From: Candidatus Woesearchaeota archaeon
GTDB taxonomy: Archaea > Nanoarchaeota > Nanoarchaeia > Woesearchaeales > CALCXY01
NCBI GenBank assembly: GCA_030751555.1
Contig: JASMFX010000165.1
Coordinates: 1-12,342, forward strand
DNA length: 12,342 bases
Direction: 5' to 3'
In this document: positions 7,005 through 12,342 of the stretch, one piece after another
Layout: each line of letters opens with the position of its first letter
Position numbering within the stretch: the stretch's first letter is position 1
The notes under the pieces: generated by a model
Database searches by the model: none
What the model was told of the DNA's origin: nothing
What the model saw: only the letters and a program-made list of their open reading frames with translations
Program-made: the position numbers and the translations under genes

Positions 7005-7151
7005 TGTGCAAATCCTGGCTGCCTAGTATCTGATTCTTTTTGCACATTTGGGTATTTTGCCACACACACCTATAACAACCTATTTTTCCTATCTCCCCGT
7101 ACCTGGGTACGGGGAGATAGGAAAAATTATGTGAAAGAATATTGCAGCCAG
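7005..7151. other. Intergenic region with several short inverted repeats
   Basis: Between the GNAT promoter and the flippase stop lies about 230 bases without a convincing gene. TGTGCAAA (7005-7012) has its reverse complement TTTGCACA at 7039-7046. CTGGCTGC (7015-7022) has its reverse complement GCAGCCAG at 7144-7151, bracketing the long palindrome at 7082-7127. These short matches could arise by chance. They could also be the stems of a structured RNA or the ends of a small element. Confidence 0.25.
7082..7127. repeat. Perfect 22-bp inverted repeat (46-bp palindrome with 2-base centre)
   Basis: The left arm 7082-7103 contains CCTATCTCCCCGTACC preceded by ATTTTT. The right arm 7106-7127 is its exact reverse complement, and the centre is TG. 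The core is GC-rich in an AT-rich region, so the sequence would form a very stable hairpin as RNA or a cruciform as DNA. It lies downstream of the flippase stop and upstream of the GNAT promoter, both on the minus strand. Each arm starts with T-rich and ends with A-rich sequence, so neither strand has a U-tract after the stem as an intrinsic terminator would. It could be a terminal hairpin protecting the flippase mRNA, a protein-binding dyad, or a copy of a dispersed palindromic repeat. Confidence 0.9.
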
Positions 7152-7200
7152 AAAAGGCAAAATCATCAGAGTTGACTTAGCCTACATCATAGATACACAT

Positions 7201-8649
7201 TTACTCCTCAGTACTCTTTCTAAAATAAGGAAATAATTCATTAATGAGTGCTACCTCGACTTGGTCAAATACTCGAAGGCCAAGAATCATAAGAGAATAT
7301 ACAATCACTCCTAAAAGTATAGCCCATATAACATTTCCAGGTATAAAATATACAACCAACCCCATAACCAATGTCGCAAGAAGAATCTTGCCAAAAAACA
7401 AAAGCGATGGCAACATTATTATCCTATCCTTAAAATAAATATGATAGATCCAGATAATAGTAATCATGGCTTCTGTAAGAACAGTAGTAATACTCGCCCC
7501 TATAATGCCATAAACAGGAATAAAATAAAAATTCAGGCCAAAATTCAAAGCTGCTCCAAAAAAAGCCACCACTGCTATGAGATTTGTTTTTTCCTCAACT
7601 ACAATAATCTTGCTTAGGGCAATGCTTAAAAAAATAAATGCTGTTGAGAAAATAAGGATGGAAAATGCCGGAGCACTAGTCGAATACGCTTCGGTAAAAA
7701 ACAATACAATAATCTTGTTGCTCAGTAAAAGAACACCAAGGATCATTGGAAAAATCAACAAGAGAAGAAACTTAATGCTCGTGCCGCTGGCAAGTTTATA
7801 ATTATGGATATCAGACTCCCTAAACTTTGCTAAAAGAGGGAAAACAGTTGTCATAAATGCACCAGGGATCATATTAACCCCTTCTGCTAATTGAAAAGCT
7901 GCAGTATAGTAACCAACAGAAGCTGCACCTTTGAACCACTCTAACATCAAAACATCAATTCTTAAGTAAATCATGTAAAATGTGGTGGAGATAGCTAGAG
8001 GAAACGATTCTTTAAGAAGTCTCCAGGCCAATCTCTTATCAAAAACCCAGTCTAGAGCAATGGTATCTCGTAAAAAAAAGAAAAGGAACGCAGCCTCTAA
8101 AAAAAAAGAGACGCTTGTTGCACCTATCAAGAATGGTAAGCTACCATTATTAAAAAGAACCACTAAACTAAAGATAAGAAAAAAAACCTTATTGATTGTG
8201 TTTGCAATTGCAGGAAAAATCAATTGAAGCTTAGCCTGATAGATAGCAGCAAAACTCTGGGTATAAGCCATAAAAAGCAAAACAAAACTCCGAAATATAA
8301 GGGAGAGCCGCATCTCTGGTGTGAAATCTAACAAACTTGCTAAAATAATTACAAATGCAATAGATACAGTTGAAAAAACAGTTTTAAGAATAAATGTTGT
8401 ATTAATGAGTTTGCTCCAATCCTGGCCAGGCTTCGAAAGCTCTCTAGTGAGAATAGTATCAATACCAAGATTACTTAAAATAACAAAAAAGAACACAAAA
8501 CTAATTACATAGGAAAAATTACCAAACATTTCAGCACCTAAAGAACGAGCAATAAATGCTGTTATGATCAGCATAATAAGCCCAGAAAGAAAGTTGCTTA
8601 TAATGAGATAACTCGTGTTTGCAAAAAGTTTTCTTACAATACTTACCAT
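7201..8649 (-). CDS. Wzx-like polysaccharide flippase (MOP superfamily, RfbX type)
   Basis: This 482-residue protein is hydrophobic over almost its full length, with about twelve to fourteen membrane-spanning segments. The N-terminal ITAFIARSLGAEMFGNFSYV followed by NLGIDTILTRELSK is the usual signature of Wzx/RfbX flippases of the MOP superfamily (A..LG...FG.ys, lG.d....RE). Such proteins move lipid-linked oligosaccharides or glycolipids from the inner to the outer leaflet of the membrane. The length is typical and the reading frame intact. The ATG is preceded on the minus strand by a TTTTATAAAA box about 33 bases upstream, giving a very short leader. It is divergently oriented from the SGNH hydrolase and probably transcribed alone, ending before the palindrome at 7082-7127. 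It is the only translocation protein visible for the glycan built by the surrounding enzymes. Confidence 0.9.
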   Translation of the reverse strand: MVSIVRKLFANTSYLIISNFLSGLIMLIITAFIARSLGAEMFGNFSYVISFVFFFVILSNLGIDTILTRELSKPGQDWSKLINTTFILKTVFSTVSIAFVIILASLLDFTPEMRLSLIFRSFVLLFMAYTQSFAAIYQAKLQLIFPAIANTINKVFFLIFSLVVLFNNGSLPFLIGATSVSFFLEAAFLFFFLRDTIALDWVFDKRLAWRLLKESFPLAISTTFYMIYLRIDVLMLEWFKGAASVGYYTAAFQLAEGVNMIPGAFMTTVFPLLAKFRESDIHNYKLASGTSIKFLLLLIFPMILGVLLLSNKIIVLFFTEAYSTSAPAFSILIFSTAFIFLSIALSKIIVVEEKTNLIAVVAFFGAALNFGLNFYFIPVYGIIGASITTVLTEAMITIIWIYHIYFKDRIIMLPSLLFFGKILLATLVMGLVVYFIPGNVIWAILLGVIVYSLMILGLRVFDQVEVALINELFPYFRKSTEE

Positions 8650-8677
8650 TTTTGTGCAAATTGAGGCTTAATTCATG

Positions 8678-8687
8678 TTTTATAAAA
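8678..8687 (-). promoter_or_regulatory. TATA-like box for the flippase gene
   Basis: TTTTATAAAA, self-complementary, is centred about 33 bases upstream of the minus-strand ATG at 8649. Transcription would start roughly six bases before the ATG. No Shine-Dalgarno sequence is present. Confidence 0.5.
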
Positions 8688-8728
8688 CTTGTGGAAGCGA
8701 AGGCTCAGTCCTGAATCTACAATAAATA

Positions 8729-8736
8729 TTTATATA
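8729..8736 (+). promoter_or_regulatory. TATA box for the SGNH hydrolase gene
   Basis: TTTATATA is centred about 27 bases before the ATG at 8760, with no Shine-Dalgarno sequence between them, implying a leaderless mRNA. Together with the box at 8678-8687 it makes the 110-base gap a back-to-back divergent promoter region. Confidence 0.65.
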
Positions 8737-8759
8737 CTCCACCGAATCTACATTATCTA

Positions 8760-9866
8760 ATGAAAAGACCAAAGACTACATTGCTAGGAAACGTGCTCCT
8801 GCTAGTAATCATAGTTGCACTGTTTATCATCCTAGGAGAAATCACAATTAGAGTCATGGGTATCGATTACTTCACAGATAAAACCCATCAGTTTGATGAT
8901 AAATTAGGAGTTATACCAATAGCAGATATATCAACAACCCATCAGCTTCTTTCTGGCGAAGCCATTACCCGTTGGACTACTAACAGCAAAGGATTTAGGA
9001 CATCTGAGTATCAGCAGGAAAACCAGAACAAAGTAATAGTAGTCTTTGGTGATTCCTTTGTAGAAGGCTATGGGGTGAATAACAATGAAATGTTTACACA
9101 CCGATTAGATCAACAGCTCAAAGACATCTCTGTCTACCCATTTGGAGTTTCAACCTTTGGAACTGCTCAATCCTATTTGATGATGGAAAACATCATTCCA
9201 GAATACAAACCAGAGATCGTTGTTCTGGCATTATTTCTAGGCAATGACATCTGGGATAATTCTCTCACTTTAAGCGATGAATCCAAACCCTACTATGTGG
9301 ATAAGGGTTTTTTCTACTATGGCAATGTAAAACCGCAAGAAACCACAATTATCAAAACACTGCAGTTTAAAATAGGAAAATATTCTAAATTCGCTGGATT
9401 CGTAGCACATAATTTACGCAAGATCATGCTGACTGATACAGGGAATGGGAATTCGTTTGACAAAAGATACCTTATCTACAATAAAACCTATGACCCAGAG
9501 TGGCAAGAAGCTATGAATCTTACAAAGACTCTCCTCCTAAAAACCAAAAGCCTTACCTCTTCACATAATACAGATCTCCATATTCTTATTATACCTGCCA
9601 AGGAAACAGTTGATAAGGGATACCAAGAAAAAGCAATTAAACAAATGCCTGAATTAGCAAACTATAATCTAGATTTTGAAAAACCACATCGTAAAATCAT
9701 ACAATTTCTCGAGGAAAATAATATCGCCTACATTGACCCACTACAAAGCTTTAAGGAGGGCAAGGAAAGAGATAAGCTATACTATCCTATTGATGGCCAC
9801 TGGACAAGCAAAGGCCATGAAGTAGCAGCCCTACACATACAAGGATATCTAGAGAAAAATGTATAA
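8760..9866 (+). CDS. Membrane-anchored SGNH/GDSL hydrolase-family protein
   Basis: This 368-residue protein begins with a basic MKRPK and one hydrophobic segment at about residues 9-28, which acts as a signal anchor and places the catalytic domain outside the cell. SGNH family blocks are visible: block I VVFGDSFVEGYGV with the nucleophile Ser99, GND (161-163, Asn162) in block III, and the C-terminal Asp-x-His in DGHWTSKGHE (Asp345, His347). Members hydrolyse or transfer acyl groups, often O-acetyl groups on extracellular polysaccharide. A full catalytic set is present, so the protein is probably active. SGNH proteins commonly accompany SxtN/SxtJ/DUF5989 genes, which fits the module at 1-3381. 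The gene is transcribed alone from a TATA box 27 bases upstream and converges on the DPM1-like gene with 15 bases between stops. The substrate is unknown. Confidence 0.87.
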   Translation: MKRPKTTLLGNVLLLVIIVALFIILGEITIRVMGIDYFTDKTHQFDDKLGVIPIADISTTHQLLSGEAITRWTTNSKGFRTSEYQQENQNKVIVVFGDSFVEGYGVNNNEMFTHRLDQQLKDISVYPFGVSTFGTAQSYLMMENIIPEYKPEIVVLALFLGNDIWDNSLTLSDESKPYYVDKGFFYYGNVKPQETTIIKTLQFKIGKYSKFAGFVAHNLRKIMLTDTGNGNSFDKRYLIYNKTYDPEWQEAMNLTKTLLLKTKSLTSSHNTDLHILIIPAKETVDKGYQEKAIKQMPELANYNLDFEKPHRKIIQFLEENNIAYIDPLQSFKEGKERDKLYYPIDGHWTSKGHEVAALHIQGYLEKNV

Positions 9867-9881
9867 AAACAATTCTCGAAT

Positions 9882-10583
9882 CTAGTTTACAAAACGATAT
9901 TTAATCAGAAACCATATTGCTTTTAATCCATCTCTCCAAGTGATTTTTTTACCCTCTTCAAAGCTTCGAGAATAATAACGAATAGGAACCTCTATGATAG
10001 AGTATCCTTTTTTTATAACCTTAGCAGTGATCTCTGGTTCAATGTCAAATCTCGTTGCTCGCAAGCTCAATCTATCAAGAACATCCTTTGTGAATAGCTT
10101 ATAACAAGTCTCCATATCAGTGATATTACGCAGATACAAAATACGTGTTAAGAGACTCAGGAACTGATTGCCCATATAATAAAAATTATACCTGGCTGAG
10201 TGATCCTTTCTTAAAAATCGGGAGCCAAAAACAACCTTAGTCCTCTTCTCCAGAATAGGTTTCAATAACAAAGGATAATCTTCTGGATCGTACTCCAAAT
10301 CCGCATCCTGAATCAGGACAAGATCACCAGTTGCCTCCTTAAACCCCCTTCTGACAGCTGTGCCTTTCCCACCATTTTTCTCCTGCACAAAGATTCTAAT
10401 ATATGAAAGGTTCTTATCCTCTTTAAACTTTTTTACCAATGAAACTGTGGAATCTTTACTACCATCATCCACAATAATGATCTCCTTCTCTATATTAGGC
10501 AAGTTCACAGCCAAAACTTTATCAAGAATTTGAAGAATTGTCTTCTCTTCATTGTAAGTAGGCATCACTATAGACAACTTCAT
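9882..10583 (-). CDS. DPM1-like family 2 glycosyltransferase (soluble, 233 residues)
   Basis: This GT-A enzyme resembles dolichol-phosphate mannosyltransferases without the C-terminal membrane domain. Motifs are SIVMPTYNEEKTI (4-16), IIIVDDGSKDST (35-46), EKNGGKGTAVRRGF (68-81), the metal-binding QDADLEYDPED (92-102, D93 and D95), VFGSRFL, and DMETCYKLF. These fit enzymes that load a sugar from a nucleotide donor onto polyprenyl phosphate. The frame stays open upstream to an ATG at 10614-10616, but that ATG lies beyond the TATA box TTTATAAA (10606-10613). The box is centred 26 bases before the ATG at 10581-10583, and the family motif begins there, so the start at 10583 is chosen. The protein has no clear membrane helix. 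It is divergent from a second, membrane-anchored GT2 gene at 10644. Confidence 0.88.
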   Translation of the reverse strand: MKLSIVMPTYNEEKTILQILDKVLAVNLPNIEKEIIIVDDGSKDSTVSLVKKFKEDKNLSYIRIFVQEKNGGKGTAVRRGFKEATGDLVLIQDADLEYDPEDYPLLLKPILEKRTKVVFGSRFLRKDHSARYNFYYMGNQFLSLLTRILYLRNITDMETCYKLFTKDVLDRLSLRATRFDIEPEITAKVIKKGYSIIEVPIRYYSRSFEEGKKITWRDGLKAIWFLIKYRFVN

Positions 10584-10605
10584 ATCAGCTCGAAAAACGA
10601 AAATC

Positions 10606-10613
10606 TTTATAAA
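10606..10613. promoter_or_regulatory. Palindromic TATA box shared by two divergent glycosyltransferase genes
   Basis: TTTATAAA reads the same on both strands. It is centred about 26 bases from the minus-strand ATG at 10583 and about 34 bases from the plus-strand ATG at 10644. I see no other TATA-like sequence in the 60-base gap, so one TBP site probably drives both genes, leaderless to the left and with a leader of roughly eight bases to the right. Confidence 0.55.
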
Positions 10614-10643
10614 CATTCCTGTTATTGCGTTAGATGGGGTAAC

Positions 10644-11585
10644 ATGAAATTATCAATAATCATACCAGTCTATAATGAGCAAGAAAACCTTGCTCTATTG
10701 CACAAAAGCCTTACAGCTGTGATGCAACAACATAGCTACAGTTATGAGATTCTCTACGTAGATGATGGATCAGGAGATAAGAGCTTTGATATCCTAAAAA
10801 GCATACATAATCAGGACAAACACGCAAGAGTAATCTCCTTTCAAAAAAACTTTGGCCAGACAGCCGCACTAGATGCAGGTCTTTCTCATGCAAAAGGAGA
10901 AATTGTTGTAACCATGGATGCAGATCTCCAAAATGATCCAAAAGATATTCCCCTCCTGATCCAAAAACTAGAGCAAGGCTATGACATGATATCTGGTTGG
11001 CGATCTAAACGAAAAGATCCATTTTTCACTAAAAAACTCCCATCACTATTTTCCAATTTCCTGGTAAAACTACTCTCTGGAGTCAAAGTACACGATCAAG
11101 GCTGTACCCTAAAAGCCTATAGGATAGAATGTGTGAAAGATTTGGAGTTGTATGGGGAGATGCATCGATTTATTCCTCTCATATTACAGTATCAAGGATA
11201 CAGAATCAACGAGGTAAAGGTCCAACACCACAAGAGAAAGTTTGGAAGGACAAAGTATGATATAAGTAGACTAGGCAAAGGATTCCTCGATCTTATGTTT
11301 ATCAAATTCTGGTTTAATTATTCCAACAGGCCATTGCATTATTTTGGTGGTGCAGGAATCTTATTCATAGTACTTGGTTTTTTGGTAGGAATTTTTAATG
11401 TTTCTTATCATCTCTTTATTGTAAAAAACTTTGGATTCAATGTGGGACCACTCTTACTCTTATCAGCATTATTTATTATCCTAGGCTTACAACTTATTGT
11501 TATGGGGTTCCTCGGAGAGGTCATGATAAGAATTTATTATAAAGATAAAAAAGCCCCTTATCGCATTAAAAAAATCCTAAACTAA
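10644..11585 (+). CDS. GtrB/ArnC-like polyprenyl-phosphate glycosyltransferase with two C-terminal membrane helices
   Basis: This 313-residue protein combines a GT2 catalytic domain with a two-helix membrane anchor, the layout of GtrB, ArnC and archaeal dolichol-phosphate glycosyltransferases. Motifs are SIIIPVYNEQENL (4-16), YVDDGSGDKS (38-47), FGQTAALDAG (70-79), TMDADLQNDPKD (90-101, D92 and D94), DQGCTLKAYR, and HHKRKFGRTKYDISRLGKG. The last segment is the interfacial region preceding the helices at about 234-255 and 268-291. It should transfer a sugar from a nucleotide to a polyprenyl phosphate at the cytoplasmic face. The frame extends upstream to 10530 but overlaps the divergent gene, and family homology begins at the ATG at 10644, so that start is used. 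The stop is one base before the asparagine synthetase ATG, so the two genes form an operon. Confidence 0.9.
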   Translation: MKLSIIIPVYNEQENLALLHKSLTAVMQQHSYSYEILYVDDGSGDKSFDILKSIHNQDKHARVISFQKNFGQTAALDAGLSHAKGEIVVTMDADLQNDPKDIPLLIQKLEQGYDMISGWRSKRKDPFFTKKLPSLFSNFLVKLLSGVKVHDQGCTLKAYRIECVKDLELYGEMHRFIPLILQYQGYRINEVKVQHHKRKFGRTKYDISRLGKGFLDLMFIKFWFNYSNRPLHYFGGAGILFIVLGFLVGIFNVSYHLFIVKNFGFNVGPLLLLSALFIILGLQLIVMGFLGEVMIRIYYKDKKAPYRIKKILN

Positions 11586-11586
11586 A

Positions 11587-12342
11587 ATGTGTGGAATCTG
11601 CGGTTTTACCTTTGAAGACAAAAAACTTCTCAAAAGTATGACAGACTTGCTTACTCATAGAGGTCCAGATGAGCAAGGCACTTTTAATGACAAAAACATC
11701 TCCCTTGGCCACAGAAGATTAAGCATTATTGATCTTAAAACAGGCCAGCAACCAATGGCTAATGAAGATGAAACCGTTTGGATTGTGTTTAATGGAGAAA
11801 TCTATAATTACACAGATCTAAAAGTTGAACTAGAAAAAAAAGGCCATACCTTCAGAACAAATTCAGATACAGAAACCATAATTCATGGCTATGAGGAATA
11901 TGGAGTTGATATTGTCAAGCATCTCAATGGGTGCTTTGCATTTGCTATCTGGGACACCCCTCAGAAAAAACTATTCATAGCTAGAGATCGATTGGGAATA
12001 AAGCCGCTTTACTATACAGTTGTTAAGAATCAAATCATTTTTGCTTCTGAAATTAAGGCCCTTTTATCCTATTCGCAAATAAAACGAAGTGTAAATAAAA
12101 ATGCACTGAGCCACTTTTTGAGTTTCCGATGCAACCCAACAGAGGAAACAATGTTCAAGAACATCTTTAAACTCCCCCCTGGGAACTTTCTCGAATTTGA
12201 AAAAGGAAATTTGAAAAAGCAATCATACTGGCACCTCTCATTTAATCCAACAAAAAAACAAGTAAGCACCAATTCAAAACAACTACTAGAAAAATTAAAA
12301 AAATCAGTAAAAATGAGATTAATGAGTGATGTTCCTCTAGGT
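11587..12342 (+). CDS. asnB: Glutamine-dependent asparagine synthetase, AsnB type (3' truncated)
   Basis: 252 codons are present before the window ends, out of roughly 600 in a complete protein. The N-terminal class II glutamine amidotransferase domain is intact: Cys2 (MCGICGF) is the nucleophile after Met removal, followed by HRGPDEQG (24-31), GHRRLSIIDL (41-50), FNGEIYN (68-74), SDTE (93-96) and ARDRLGIKPLYY (132-143). The sequence stops at SDVPLG, just where the ATP-pyrophosphatase SGG-x-D-S loop of the synthetase domain should start. The enzyme uses glutamine ammonia and ATP to amidate a carboxylate. AsnB homologues in polysaccharide clusters may amidate uronic acids or other sugars rather than make asparagine, but nothing in the visible part separates these options. 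The ATG follows the stop of the GtrB-like gene by one base. Confidence 0.93.
   Translation, partial: MCGICGFTFEDKKLLKSMTDLLTHRGPDEQGTFNDKNISLGHRRLSIIDLKTGQQPMANEDETVWIVFNGEIYNYTDLKVELEKKGHTFRTNSDTETIIHGYEEYGVDIVKHLNGCFAFAIWDTPQKKLFIARDRLGIKPLYYTVVKNQIIFASEIKALLSYSQIKRSVNKNALSHFLSFRCNPTEETMFKNIFKLPPGNFLEFEKGNLKKQSYWHLSFNPTKKQVSTNSKQLLEKLKKSVKMRLMSDVPLG

Noticed and set aside
7082..7127. Palindrome as a bacterial-type intrinsic terminator
   Set aside because: The stem is followed by A-rich rather than T-rich sequence on both strands, and the promoter evidence points to an archaeon.
10584..10616. N-terminal extension of the minus-strand glycosyltransferase (start at 10616)
   Set aside because: The extension starts beyond the TATA box, and the GT2 homology begins exactly at the ATG at 10583.
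10530..10643. N-terminal extension of the plus-strand GtrB-like gene
   Set aside because: It overlaps the divergent gene and the promoter, and its translation (SRHHYRQLHISSKNE) has no family similarity. The GT2 domain starts at the ATG at 10644.
12069..12272. 67-residue minus-strand open frame near the window end
   Set aside because: It lies opposite the asparagine synthetase amidotransferase domain and has no independent support.

Overview
The window looks like part of a surface-polysaccharide or glycan-decoration gene cluster from an AT-rich archaeon, possibly a DPANN-type lineage such as Woesearchaeota, although no marker gene here fixes the taxonomy. The archaeal assignment rests on promoter structure. 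At least six transcription starts have a TATA-like box (mostly TTTATAAA or TTTATATA) centred about 25-34 bases before the start codon, with no Shine-Dalgarno sequence. That is the pattern of leaderless or very short-leader archaeal mRNAs. Shine-Dalgarno-like sequences appear only inside operons.

Region 1 (1-3381, plus strand) resembles the Sxt-like carbamoylation module. It holds the end of a DUF5989-like one-helix protein, two tiny membrane proteins that together resemble SxtJ, and a NodU/CmcH/SxtN/TobZ-family O-carbamoyltransferase. The carbamoyltransferase is interrupted by a 340-residue LAGLIDADG-type intein placed inside the conserved RE-x-FRPFAP motif. This is the most striking feature of the window. 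A WaaE/KdtX-type family 2 glycosyltransferase follows at 3459-4298.

Region 2 (4302-8649, minus strand) holds an ArnB/DegT-like PLP sugar aminotransferase translationally coupled to an extended SDR of the UDP-glucuronate decarboxylase/ArnA-dehydrogenase type. Next come a GNAT acetyltransferase of the nucleotide-sugar type and a Wzx-like polysaccharide flippase. A perfect 22-bp inverted repeat with a 2-base centre lies in the gap between the last two. The SDR, aminotransferase and acetyltransferase plausibly make an N-acetylated 4-amino sugar nucleotide.

Region 3 (8760-12342) holds an SGNH hydrolase with an N-terminal membrane anchor on the plus strand and a soluble DPM1-like glycosyltransferase on the minus strand. 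A divergently transcribed GtrB/ArnC-like polyprenyl-phosphate glycosyltransferase with two C-terminal helices follows, and then the first 252 residues of a glutamine-dependent asparagine synthetase, which runs off the window. One palindromic TATA box appears to serve both divergent glycosyltransferase genes.

Together the genes supply sugar synthesis (SDR, aminotransferase, GNAT), lipid-linked transfer (three GT2 enzymes), membrane translocation (flippase) and tailoring (carbamoyl transfer, SGNH acyl chemistry, possible amidation by the AsnB-like enzyme). No rRNA, tRNA, CRISPR array or insertion sequence was seen.
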